From contig CBDDOY010000001.1 of assembly GCA_965232165.1 (NCBI GenBank), positions 620,001-684,000 of the forward strand: DNA of 64,000 nt, read 5' to 3'. Positions 36,431 to 44,432 of this stretch are shown one piece after another. The notes beneath the pieces were generated by a model. That model worked only from the letters and a program-made list of their open reading frames with translations, searched no databases and was not told where the DNA came from. The translations under genes and the position numbers were made by a program. Each line of letters begins with the position of its first letter. The stretch's first letter is position 1. Origin of the DNA: UBA2779 sp965232165 (GTDB taxonomy: Bacteria > Spirochaetota > Spirochaetia > DSM-2461).

Positions 36431-38875
36431 ATGGAAAGCAGGGGAACAAAATGGAAGGGGCCAGGGAATAAGTATAAACTTCTCTTCCTGGCACGGGGAT
36501 ACAAATGGGCGGGGGTTCTAATTGTTTTGCTTACTATATGCTTCATTGCATTTTTTTTGATTAATTATATCGAAAACTCTGAACCATCCACCGGATCAGG
36601 AAATGCAGATGGTAGAAATTCTAACCGTTCCGATGTTCTTGTCCCTGGCCTGATTACTATGCTTGGAATAATGGTAACGTCATATATCTTCTTAGTAGTT
36701 CATAGAAATGAACCTAAGGAATATGAAATAAAAAATACAAAGAAGGTTATCAATACAATCAAAGATAGAGTAATACTCACAACTATTGTTTCTGTTCTTC
36801 TAATAATGGTGTTCATGGGAGTCGAGCGATTAGAGACTTATGAGGATTTGGAATATTTTTTAGGTGTATCATTGTTGTATCCATCATTGATCATGCTAAT
36901 AATCATGCTATTTATAATGCTTTGGATAATAATATTCATTATTGCACACAAAGCACTTTTCCGTACCCAGGCAATGATAGACAATAAGGAATTGCTCAAA
37001 GACATGAGAAAGATTGGAGGACATGGAACCAGGCACTTAAGCATGGACAGATTCCGGCGTATTAACGATCTTGAACGAATGATAAAACAGGTATGCGAAA
37101 ATCACTCCAGAGAATTAGCCGATTATTTCACCAGAGAGGAAGCCCTTAAGGTGATTTTTGAGATTAAAAATTTGGAGGAAACCGAGACAGTCTGCTTGAG
37201 GCACTTGACGCAATTGATGAACTTGGTGACCTATAGAAATAATGCCATCATCATGGGCACAGATTACAGCAGTAATCTGGGAGAAAATGGGAATGACATT
37301 GATAACTTTTTGGAGGAGGTGGAGACCTTTTTCTATCGATTTTTCTTTGCTGATGAAACATTTAGTGGACTGACTATTAACATCAGGGAGAAGTCCCTTG
37401 AGCCTAATTTCATAAATAGTGAATTTGACAACATTACCTTTTTAGGAACCAATTTAAAAGAGGCTAAAATGAATAATGCGGTAATGAAGAATTGCCGATT
37501 TGAAAATGTTAATATGGAGGGTGCTGATTGTGAGCAAGCAGACTTTTCTGATTCTCTTTTTATACCCGATCCGAAAAAATCTAAAGAAAACAATGCCCCC
37601 TTTAACGGCGGTACTGGCGGTACCAAACTGAATTACTCGAAATTCGATGATGTCAGGTTCGCCGATTTAGTATGCAGGCCCGATCGGTATATCATAGCTG
37701 AATTCACAACATTCAGAAGAGCGATTTTTTTTCGTTCAGAATTAACAAAACTGAAATTTTCGCATGGAATTTTCACCAATGCCAATTTTGTTTATGCCAA
37801 ACTAATCGATACTGATTTTTCTTTTTCTGATATGGGTGAAGTCAACTTCACGCGGGCAAAAATTTCAGACTCCAATTTCTCCCATTCTGATCTCACAAAT
37901 GCAAATTTTGATGATTGTATAATCGAGAAGAGCAATAGCGGCAATGACACTCGTAATTCTTTTTATTCCTGTACGTTGTGTTCAGCTAATTTTAAGCACA
38001 CTACATTAATATCTGTCGATTTTTCCCAAGCCTCATGTGATGCCGCTGATTTTAGAGAATCAGAATTAAACGATATAGTTTTTAGATGCACTTCTTTGAA
38101 AAGCACTAATTTTTCTGGAGCTTCTTTGAGGGATGTTGATTTTTCTTTCGCGGCATGGACAAATGCCGTGATAGTGGATGCAACTATTTCTATTTCTGAA
38201 AAAGATGCCAAAGAAGGAAAATGGAATAAATTTAATGAAACATCATTCACTGGCACTCGTATTATTGGAACAGAGCGAAGTGATAAAATTGATAAAAGAT
38301 CACGGTGTTATTTTGAGTATTCAACTTTCGATAATGTGTTTTTTAGCAAAGTCTTTTTGATGATATTCGATTTTGTAAGTTGTCATTTCCAGCATTTAAC
38401 ATTTTTGGATATGCGGGCAGTTGATGTTGTTTTTGAGAATTCCCCTATGGAATATGTTGTTTTTAATGCATCTAGGTTAATAAATGTACGCTTTAAATCC
38501 AGCCTCGTTGAATCACAAATTGTACTCAAAGGACTATTGTTCAAGAAATGCGAGTTTGATTCGGTTCAATTTGATAACATTGAATTAAGTAATACCAATT
38601 TCATTGAATGCGAATTTTTAACACCTGAAGGCATGTTTGATAAAGGCACATTGGCAGATGTGACATTCACGGACTGCAAATTTCCCAACTCGTTAGAAGA
38701 AAATGATAATTTTCGAGAATTTTTTAAGGGGACAAACATCGAAGACAAGAAATATAGCGAACAAAATTTGGTCAAAATATTCAAGGGTGGAAAGGAGATT
38801 GTTATAACTCAAGTAAATGATTCAAAACAAAGGAACCAAGAAGATGGAATTGGAAATTTTCAGCCCAATACATAG
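36431..38875 (+). CDS. four-TM membrane protein with long pentapeptide-repeat domain
   Basis: 814 residues. AGGAGG lies just upstream of the ATG. Transmembrane helices at about 27-46, 69-90, 113-130 and 143-172; between the first two a Ser/Gly/Asn-rich loop. About 180-310 is a charged helical region. From about 315 to 790 run pentapeptide repeats (A/C/S-[D/N/K]-[F]-x-x, e.g. SNFSHSDLTNANFDDC, STNFSGASLRDVDFS) that should fold into a right-handed beta-helix on the cytoplasmic face. No enzymatic motif is seen. It is very AT-rich. Bacterial pentapeptide proteins include DNA-gyrase mimics and membrane effectors; which, if either, applies here is unknown. Confidence 0.85.
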   Translation: MESRGTKWKGPGNKYKLLFLARGYKWAGVLIVLLTICFIAFFLINYIENSEPSTGSGNADGRNSNRSDVLVPGLITMLGIMVTSYIFLVVHRNEPKEYEIKNTKKVINTIKDRVILTTIVSVLLIMVFMGVERLETYEDLEYFLGVSLLYPSLIMLIIMLFIMLWIIIFIIAHKALFRTQAMIDNKELLKDMRKIGGHGTRHLSMDRFRRINDLERMIKQVCENHSRELADYFTREEALKVIFEIKNLEETETVCLRHLTQLMNLVTYRNNAIIMGTDYSSNLGENGNDIDNFLEEVETFFYRFFFADETFSGLTINIREKSLEPNFINSEFDNITFLGTNLKEAKMNNAVMKNCRFENVNMEGADCEQADFSDSLFIPDPKKSKENNAPFNGGTGGTKLNYSKFDDVRFADLVCRPDRYIIAEFTTFRRAIFFRSELTKLKFSHGIFTNANFVYAKLIDTDFSFSDMGEVNFTRAKISDSNFSHSDLTNANFDDCIIEKSNSGNDTRNSFYSCTLCSANFKHTTLISVDFSQASCDAADFRESELNDIVFRCTSLKSTNFSGASLRDVDFSFAAWTNAVIVDATISISEKDAKEGKWNKFNETSFTGTRIIGTERSDKIDKRSRCYFEYSTFDNVFFSKVFLMIFDFVSCHFQHLTFLDMRAVDVVFENSPMEYVVFNASRLINVRFKSSLVESQIVLKGLLFKKCEFDSVQFDNIELSNTNFIECEFLTPEGMFDKGTLADVTFTDCKFPNSLEENDNFREFFKGTNIEDKKYSEQNLVKIFKGGKEIVITQVNDSKQRNQEDGIGNFQPNT

Positions 38876-39464
38876 TCGACAGAGCACACGCTCATTTAAC
38901 AGCCGTCCAATCCCAAAGGAAGATTTGAAAATAATACTTAAGGCGGGAACATTGGCCCCCTCAGCGAAGAATCGCCAGCCTTGGCAGTTCGTCGTGCTAA
39001 GCGATCCGGAAAGCATCCGGGACGTTCTGGATTGCTTCGAAGTGCGATTGGCTAAGCAGGAGAAGAACCATCTCCATAGCGGGGCCTACTCGTCTGAGAT
39101 GGAAATGGCCACAGCAACAGCCAAGATCATGAGGCAGGCATCGGCGGTAGTTTTTGTGCAATATGCCATATCGGCTTTGCATACCAAGGAAAACATGAAT
39201 TGGGAAAAGGCCGTGAAGCATTTTGACACAGCCGATATTCAATCCATCGGTGCGGCCATTCAAAATATGCATCTCCAAGCCACCTACATGAATATCTCTA
39301 GTCTGTGGGTCTGCGACACTTTGCTCGCTCATGATGAAATATGTCGGCTATTGGGGATGGAATATCCCTTTATCGCAACCGTTTTGTTCGGTTATGAGAG
39401 TCCAAGGAAGTCTACAAGAATAGATGCTGAAGAGAAAACGGTGTGGATAGATAAGGAAAAATAA
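38844..39464 (+). CDS. nitroreductase-family flavoprotein
   Basis: 206 residues from the ATG at 38844, inside the 3' end of the pentapeptide gene (32-nt overlap), with AAGGAA about 9 nt upstream; an in-frame ATG at 38817 has no ribosome site. The family start HSRQSTRSFNSRPIPKEDL binds FMN phosphate through its Arg/Ser residues, and TLAPSAKNRQPWQFVVL is the second FMN contact. Such enzymes reduce nitro groups, quinones or flavins with NAD(P)H, and some act as iodotyrosine or thiazoline-type dehydrogenases. GC content returns to the local norm, so it is probably not part of the AT-rich island's history despite the overlap. Confidence 0.88.
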   Translation: MELEIFSPIHSRQSTRSFNSRPIPKEDLKIILKAGTLAPSAKNRQPWQFVVLSDPESIRDVLDCFEVRLAKQEKNHLHSGAYSSEMEMATATAKIMRQASAVVFVQYAISALHTKENMNWEKAVKHFDTADIQSIGAAIQNMHLQATYMNISSLWVCDTLLAHDEICRLLGMEYPFIATVLFGYESPRKSTRIDAEEKTVWIDKEK

Positions 39465-39637
39465 GGAATTAAAATCACTTATTCTGCCATTACTGGACAA
39501 CACCAATATGAAATTGCAGGTTTTCACCGGAGTCAAACTGAAGCTTTCACGATGTTCATGTATGCTTCATCGCTAATTGCATCATAACAATGAGTTACAA
39601 GATAATACCCTATAAATTATATCCCCATGGATATTGA

Positions 39638-40070
39638 ATGGAAGAGTCTCTTCTTGATGATTTCTACTTTGAGCGAACCGGTGTGGATGCCGCGTAACTC
39701 CCGGCGGAGCAAGTGGTTTTTACCTGCAAGCAGCTTCCGGCGGTTGAGAAAGCCTTTCGCTCCCTCAAGACGGTCGATTTATCACAGGCTGGAGGACCGG
39801 AGCAGAGCGTATATGTTTTTCTGCGTGAGGGCTTATTACACGGAGCAGGAGATGCGCAATCGGCTTCGTCCTCCGCTTCTTGATGACGAAAGTGATTCGA
39901 TGGAAGACGGCCAGGGGCGGGATTCTGCTGTCCAGCCGGCAAAAATATCTTCAAAAGCCCTCTTAGAAGTTCCGCGCACAGCCCAAGGTGAGCCGGTTCA
40001 TGGCTTTCGTACGGCTTCAATGACTTGGCGACTGTCTACTTGTAACATGATTGAGCCGGTTTTTCTATGA
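39638..40070 (+). pseudogene. IS1634-family transposase remnant (C-terminal part)
   Basis: From 39638, one frame reads SLLDDFYFERTGVDAA, a stop, then LPAEQVV and VEKAFRSLKTVDL, the conserved block before the last catalytic region of IS1634 transposases. A frameshift near 39780 moves to the next frame: SIYHRLEDRSRAYMFFCVRA, YYTEQEMRNRLRPPLLDD and a VHGFRTASMTW tail. These match the family's typical VRPxYHxLxxRVRAHxFLCxLAYY and FRT ends. There is no N-terminal two-thirds and no terminal repeat that I can assign, so it is a decayed fragment. It ends 8 bp before a family A element. Confidence 0.75.
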
Positions 40071-40077
40071 CTTATAA

Positions 40078-40241
40078 GGGCACCTCTAAGAAACAGCTTT
40101 AGGAAATTGACGAAGAAATTTTTTGTCGATACAAGGCGGCAAAAGCTCAAGCGTAGCTTAAGCTACGTGAGCATTTTGACAACGCAGTAGCGGCGGAAAA
40201 GTTCGAGTCAAGAACTAAATGGGGGTTTTTTAGAGGTGCCC
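40078..40241 (+). mobile_element. family A MITE-like element (copy A1)
   Basis: 164 bp. Terminal inverted repeats GGGCACCTCTAAGAAAC and GGGTTTTTTAGAGGTGCCC, flanked by a 4-bp duplication ATAA (40074-40077 and 40242-40245). The core palindrome GCTCAAGCGTAGCTTAAGCTACGTGAGC is central. Very similar to copy A2 at 62770. Confidence 0.85.
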
Positions 40242-40475
40242 ATAAGTCTTATGAGGTAAGGATTGATTTTTAATTGAACAGAGGACAACGTGGATTGAAA
40301 GCCAGAAGTGAAAAAGACCTGTCAAAGAAGAGGCTTTGGAGCACATGGATATTCTTACAGGGCGCCGCTAAACACGCAGAGAAGAGTATTGAGTTGTCAC
40401 AAGGTAGAAGGTGTCAGGTTTTAAGCCGAATATATGCAAGGGCAGTATTCATGAAGAAGACTCAAGTCTTCAAAA

Positions 40476-40504
40476 CGAAAAAGGCCGTCCCCAAGGGAAC
40501 GGCC
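40476..40504 (-). terminator. Rho-independent terminator after tRNA-Phe
   Basis: On the minus strand GGCCGUUCCC, UUGG loop region, GGACGGCC, then UUUUUCG. It lies 10 nt past the 3' end of tRNA-Phe. Confidence 0.85.
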
Positions 40505-40513
40505 AGATTAGCT

Positions 40514-40586
40514 TGCCACCGAAGAGATTTGAACTCTTGACACATGGATTTTCAGTCCACTGCTCTACCGACTGAGCTACAGCGGC
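40514..40586 (-). tRNA. tRNA-Phe (GAA)
   Basis: 73 nt. Acceptor GCCGCUG pairs with CGGUGGC, discriminator A; D arm GCUCAGUCGGUAGAGC; anticodon loop CUGAAAA with GAA; T arm ends GUUCAAAUC. The CCA end is not encoded. Confidence 0.96.
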
Positions 40587-40598
40587 ATGCTCAATCGG

Positions 40599-40627
40599 AT
40601 TCTAAGAATTCGTTTCCATATTGTCAA
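40599..40627 (-). promoter_or_regulatory. promoter of tRNA-Phe
   Basis: On the minus strand TTGACA (40627-40622), 17-nt spacer, TAGAAT (40604-40599), 12 nt from the mature 5' end. Confidence 0.75.
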
Positions 40628-41031
40628 TCGGAATGTGAGTTATAATTGTAATTGTTGCAATTTGATTGTACGTTATCGGGGTGTGCTCAGAAATTGCGGA
40701 TGAGATAAAAAAGAACAAATCCTCTATGAAGTCAGCGGCATTCTTATTGAAAGCGGGAAAGTCAGTCAGGCGGCCATGCCAAGAAGGTCAAGGCATCATC
40801 CTGGAAATCAATGCCGAACCCCTGCCCTTGCTGGACGGCATGACATGGTCAGTCTCTCCTGTAATTTCCCCCCGAAAGGATCAGCAGGATTGCTAAGGGC
40901 CAATCGCTCTTGACAGGAATCCTGGATGGCCGCATAGTAAACCTTATCACATATAGAAATGGTCAGTTTGTTAGTCAGGCATCTTTTCTAAGACCTGAAA
41001 ATCGGATTGATTCCTTGCCTTACAACAAATT
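40628..41031 (+). other. gap between two tRNA genes, probable gene debris
   Basis: No intact gene. Plus-strand frames with a coding look are short and broken: EQILYEVSGILIESGKVSQA near 40705-40770 and LDGRIVNLITYRNGQFVSQ near 40925-40985, separated by stops and shifts. I cannot assign a family. No convincing promoter was found for tRNA-Gly here. Confidence 0.35.
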
Positions 41032-41103
41032 GCGCCTGTCGTATAATGGTTATTACCCGAGCTTCCCAAGCTCGTGACGTGGGTTCGATTCCCATCAGGC
41101 GCT
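41032..41103 (+). tRNA. tRNA-Gly (CCC)
   Basis: 72 nt. Acceptor GCGCCUG pairs with CAGGCGC, discriminator U; anticodon stem CGAGC/GCUCG with loop UUCCCAA, anticodon CCC; T arm GGGUUCGAUUCCC. CCA not encoded. The last 9 nt overlap, on the other strand, the 3' end of the gene ending at 41095. Confidence 0.95.
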
Positions 41104-41475
41104 GCCGTCAGTTTTCATATCTTGACATTTAGGGCATAAGTTATTGTCCATGAAATAAATAGTTTTCATATCCAACTTCTTCGAGCATCGTAGACAAGTC
41201 AGCCTGTAAGGGAAAGTCTTCGCCTTGAAGATGTATAAGAAGGCAACAACGGCTAAGGTTCCGATGTAAAGATAAAGATCGCCGAGTTCCTTCTGGGCAA
41301 TCACTGCCGCAATAGATGTGATGGCAAAGACAGCGAGGGCCTGATACAGGCATGCCATCCGTTTTTTTATTGCGGCCTTTCCATACCGGCGAAAAACGAG
41401 GTTGAGGACAAGAATGCCGATCAAGGGCCAAAGTCCCAGCTCACTTATCCACTGAGACAACTTGGAACTATCCAT
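41095..41475 (-). CDS. small membrane protein with C-terminal zinc-ribbon cysteines
   Basis: 126 residues from the ATG at 41475, which overlaps the lipid-kinase stop by 8 nt; the longer open frame to 41676 lies wholly inside that gene and is not supported. Three probable transmembrane helices (about 9-30, 45-62, 66-85), then a tail with CLRC and CPKC separated by 20 residues, a zinc-ribbon pattern. No family recognised. Its stop codon lies within tRNA-Gly on the opposite strand, so C-terminal changes are limited by the tRNA. Confidence 0.7.
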   Translation of the reverse strand: MDSSKLSQWISELGLWPLIGILVLNLVFRRYGKAAIKKRMACLYQALAVFAITSIAAVIAQKELGDLYLYIGTLAVVAFLYIFKAKTFPYRLTCLRCSKKLDMKTIYFMDNNLCPKCQDMKTDGSA

Positions 41476-42361
41476 AGAAACTGAGCGCCTTTTTCTCAAT
41501 ACTCGCTTCGAGTGGCGTGTGTCCGAAAATTTCGCCGTCAGGGGTGAGGGCCATGGGGTGTTCGGATTCAAGTTTAATACGCCTTCCACTGAATACTTCG
41601 ATTTCCGGAGCATGCACATGGGCTCCCGAGAATATCTTCGGCAGTAATTGCAGAGCACGCAGTCTTGATGCCGCATTCATGACAATGACATCAAGTAACC
41701 CGTCGTCGATCCTTGCCGAGGGGGCCATCAGCATGTCGCCGCCGGTGTATCGAGAGTTGCAAATTTCCACGAAGAGTGCATTTCGTTCAATGATATCATC
41801 ATCGACCATCAGCCGTATAGAGATGGGGTTGAGACATAGCACCTCTTCTATAACGCCGAAGACGTAGCTCTTTGGCCCAAAAACCTTGTATTTGACGGCT
41901 CGACGTGCCACATTCGATACGAATCCGGCCCCGAGAAGGTTGATGAATCTGAAATTTCCTGTATCGCAGGTGAAGAATCCTAGGTCAACCTGACGGTGAG
42001 AATTGGCAATTATTGACTTAACTGCGTCATCGATGCTGAAGATAGCAAGGTCTCGAAGGTAGGAATTACCGCTGCCCGAAGGTATCTGCCCTACGGGAAT
42101 AGTGATTCCAGCATCTCCGGTGTGCAGGCCGTTAAGAACCTCAAAAAGGGTGCCATCCCCGCCGACGGCAATGACACCTGCCCAGTCTTTCTGATTGAGG
42201 GATTGGGCAATGCTCAAAGTTTCACCGGGATTTGATGAGTAGAAGGTCTTAACCGGTATGCCGGATGCTTTCAGCCTGATCACGGCTTCGTCTGCTATCT
42301 GGCGGCCGAGCCTCTTTCCGGCAACTGGGTTCACGATCATCGCAAGGGGAGTGCTCGACAT
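41468..42361 (-). CDS. diacylglycerol/lipid kinase (DagK/YegS family)
   Basis: 297 residues. Phosphorylates diacylglycerol or a related lipid, recycling it to phosphatidate. The catalytic domain has NPVAGKRLG near 10-18 and GGDGTLFEVLNGL (about 67-79), the nucleotide-binding signature, then IPSGSGNSYLRDL. Asp/Glu residues in the C-terminal sandwich (RIDDGLLDVIV) match the family. A TTGACG-N17-TAGTAT promoter ends 9 nt before the ATG with no ribosome site. It is co-transcribed with the small zinc-ribbon membrane protein. Confidence 0.92.
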   Translation of the reverse strand: MSSTPLAMIVNPVAGKRLGRQIADEAVIRLKASGIPVKTFYSSNPGETLSIAQSLNQKDWAGVIAVGGDGTLFEVLNGLHTGDAGITIPVGQIPSGSGNSYLRDLAIFSIDDAVKSIIANSHRQVDLGFFTCDTGNFRFINLLGAGFVSNVARRAVKYKVFGPKSYVFGVIEEVLCLNPISIRLMVDDDIIERNALFVEICNSRYTGGDMLMAPSARIDDGLLDVIVMNAASRLRALQLLPKIFSGAHVHAPEIEVFSGRRIKLESEHPMALTPDGEIFGHTPLEASIEKKALSFYG

Positions 42362-42370
42362 ATTGTTCCA

Positions 42371-42399
42371 ATACTATGCGGTGAAGCGGATGTCGTCAA
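42371..42399 (-). promoter_or_regulatory. promoter of the lipid kinase, predicted leaderless
   Basis: On the minus strand TTGACG (42399-42394), 17-nt spacer, TAGTAT (42376-42371), then 9 nt to the ATG. Confidence 0.65.
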
Positions 42400-42555
42400 T
42401 CTATGGGAAACCTCTAAAAAAGGCGTTGCAAGCCTGGTCCTGTGAATGGCATAATCGAGTCAGTTAGATATGATTCTGGAAGTTCGCTTCTGGAAACTGC
42501 CGATGAGATAGTTGTTCAATGAACAGTGCCCGCCTAGTTTGCCGGAATGCTTATT

Positions 42556-42717
42556 GGGCACCTCTAAAAAACCTTATTTCGTTTTTGGCTTGATCTTTTT
42601 CCTCGCTGCTACGTTGTCAAAATGCTCACGTAGCCCAGCTACGCTTGAGCTTTTGCCGCCTTGCATCAAGAAAAAATCTCTGCGCCAAATTCCAAAAACG
42701 GTTTTTTAGAGGTTGCC
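42556..42717 (-). mobile_element. family A MITE-like element (copy A3)
   Basis: 162 bp, inverted relative to A1 and A2. Ends GGGCACCTCTAAAAAAC and GTTTTTTAGAGGTTGCC, flanked by TATT on both sides (42552-42555, 42718-42721). The core stem GCTCACGTAGC/GCTACGCTTGAGC has a CCA loop instead of TTAA. Confidence 0.82.
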
Positions 42718-42819
42718 TATTGATATAAGGTGCCCGTAAGTGTATTGGGGCATTCCTCCTCGGCCCTTACGTCCCGGGCGGGCTTTTCCTGTGTGCGTGC
42801 GGAACACGCAAGGCAGGCG

Positions 42820-42929
42820 AGAGGGCCGTCTGTCCTTGGCAGACCGCCTTCGGTGCCCCTGCAATCCCTAATGCGCTGCCGGCCATCGGTAAATTTGCTG
42901 CATCAAAGCATAAAAACATAGCGTGACGG
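42820..42929 (+). repeat. D-module repeat (copy D2)
   Basis: Matches 10733-10842: both begin with GTCTG(T/C)CCTTGGCAGA, able to form a short hairpin, and share GCTGCATCAAAGCA. It directly precedes a family B element. The 42400-43111 gap holds only repeats and a half family A end near 42405. Confidence 0.55.
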
Positions 42930-42937
42930 GGTGCTAG

Positions 42938-43088
42938 GAGCCTATCGGACTTGAAATTTGCAGTTAATGATGATTTTATTCTTAGCAGCACAAGTGGAGC
43001 GTCGCTTAAGCTATGTAAGCATTTTGACAATGAAGCAGCAGGAACATATAGCAGAAAAAAGACCAGAAGGGTTAAGTCCGACAGACTC
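42938..43088 (+). mobile_element. family B MITE-like element (copy B2)
   Basis: Ends GAGCCTATCGGACTT and AAGTCCGACAGACTC, flanked by CTAG at the left and a diverged CCAG at the right. The interior has GCTTAAGCTATGTAAGCATTTTGACAATG-like sequence resembling the family A core, so the two families share part of their interior. Confidence 0.65.
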
Positions 43089-43111
43089 CCAGACGAACAA
43101 GAGGATATTAT

Positions 43112-44353
43112 ATGAAAGAAGTGGTTATCATCGACGCAGTACGGACACCAATAGGTAGATTTGGAGGAGCCTTATCAACCATCCGCCCCGATGACTTGCT
43201 CGCTCATACCTTCGAGGCGCTCATTCGGCGATCAGGGCTGAACCCGGCGATGATTGATGAAGTCTACGCCGGCTGCGGCAACCAGGCCGGTGAAGACAAC
43301 CGTGATGTGGCCCGTCAGGCGGCTTTATTGGCCGGCTTTCCAGTGGAAGTTCCTGGAATCACAGTCAATCGCAACTGCGCCTCAGCACTTTCGGCGGTCA
43401 ACTTGGCCGCTAGAACCATCATTGCCGGTGAGGGAGACATCTGTATCGGCAGTGGTGTCGAATCAATGAGCCGTGCTCCATGGAGCATGGAGAAACCCTC
43501 AAAGCTGCCCTCGGCGACTCCTCCGAAGCTCTGGGACACCACCGTGGGCTGGCGTTATAATAACCCCAGGATGGAAGCGAAATACCCCATAGTGAGCCTT
43601 GGTGAAACCGCCGAAAACATCGCAGTGGAGATGAAAATCAGCCGGGAGGAACAAGACACCTTCGCCCTGGAAAGCCACAGCCGGGCCATTCATGCCATTA
43701 ACGACGGCCGTTTCAATGATGAAATAGCACCGGTTACGGTTCCTCACGGGCGAAAAGATTTCAGGCTCTTCGCTATTGATGAGCATCCACGCTGCCGTGA
43801 GGAAAATGGTGTCCGCATCCTTGATACCAGCTTGGAAAAACTGTCGAAGCTACGTCCGGCTTTCAGAAAAGATGGCACAGTCACCGCTGGAAATTCCAGT
43901 GGGATAAACGATGGGGCTGCGGCCGTCTTGATGATGAGCAGGGAGAAGGCGGATGCGTTAGGCATGAGGCCAATGGCACGGTGGGTTGGGGCGGCCTCGG
44001 CAGGCGTTAATCCAGGAGTGATGGGATATGGTCCGATTCCGGCGACGAAGAAGCTGCTGAAGCGTCTCAGCCTTACCTTGGAGGATATCGGTCTAGTGGA
44101 ATTGAATGAGGCATTTGCCGCTCAGACCATCGGCGTAATGAAACAGCTAGGGCTGAACCACGAGATTACCAATGTTAACGGCGGCGCCATTGCCTTGGGC
44201 CATCCCACCGGTTGTTCAGGTGCCCGCATCCTTGTTACCTTGCTCCATGAGATGAAGCGAAGGGCACAGGACACCAGGAAACCATTCTATGGCTTGGCGA
44301 CCCTATGTGTTGGTGTAGGCATGGGAGTCTCCACCCTGGTAGAAATAAATTAG
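43112..44353 (+). CDS. acetyl-CoA acetyltransferase (thiolase)
   Basis: 413 residues. Condenses or cleaves beta-ketoacyl-CoA. Nucleophilic Cys89 in NRNCASALSAVNLA, the GHPTGCSGAR His motif and the C-terminal CVGVGMG cysteine motif (usually CxGGGxG). AGAGGATA lies upstream of the ATG. It pairs with a CoA-transferase gene 80 nt downstream, which suggests breakdown or synthesis of a CoA-linked acid. It begins right after a repeat cluster, so the pair may have arrived, or been isolated, by rearrangement. Degradative and biosynthetic roles cannot be told apart from sequence alone. Confidence 0.94.
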   Translation: MKEVVIIDAVRTPIGRFGGALSTIRPDDLLAHTFEALIRRSGLNPAMIDEVYAGCGNQAGEDNRDVARQAALLAGFPVEVPGITVNRNCASALSAVNLAARTIIAGEGDICIGSGVESMSRAPWSMEKPSKLPSATPPKLWDTTVGWRYNNPRMEAKYPIVSLGETAENIAVEMKISREEQDTFALESHSRAIHAINDGRFNDEIAPVTVPHGRKDFRLFAIDEHPRCREENGVRILDTSLEKLSKLRPAFRKDGTVTAGNSSGINDGAAAVLMMSREKADALGMRPMARWVGAASAGVNPGVMGYGPIPATKKLLKRLSLTLEDIGLVELNEAFAAQTIGVMKQLGLNHEITNVNGGAIALGHPTGCSGARILVTLLHEMKRRAQDTRKPFYGLATLCVGVGMGVSTLVEIN

Positions 44354-44432
44354 CCAAAGGACCAAAAAGAGCCGCCGCAAGAGGTATTCGTCTATCGGCG
44401 CACTCAGTATACTCGAATCGAAAGGAGAACGC

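Noticed and set aside
40272..40540. 88-residue frame before tRNA-Phe
   Set aside because: It runs across the tRNA terminator and into the tRNA itself, and has no homologous feel.
41476..41676. N-terminal extension of the small zinc-ribbon protein
   Set aside because: It is a shadow of the lipid-kinase gene and lacks protein character.
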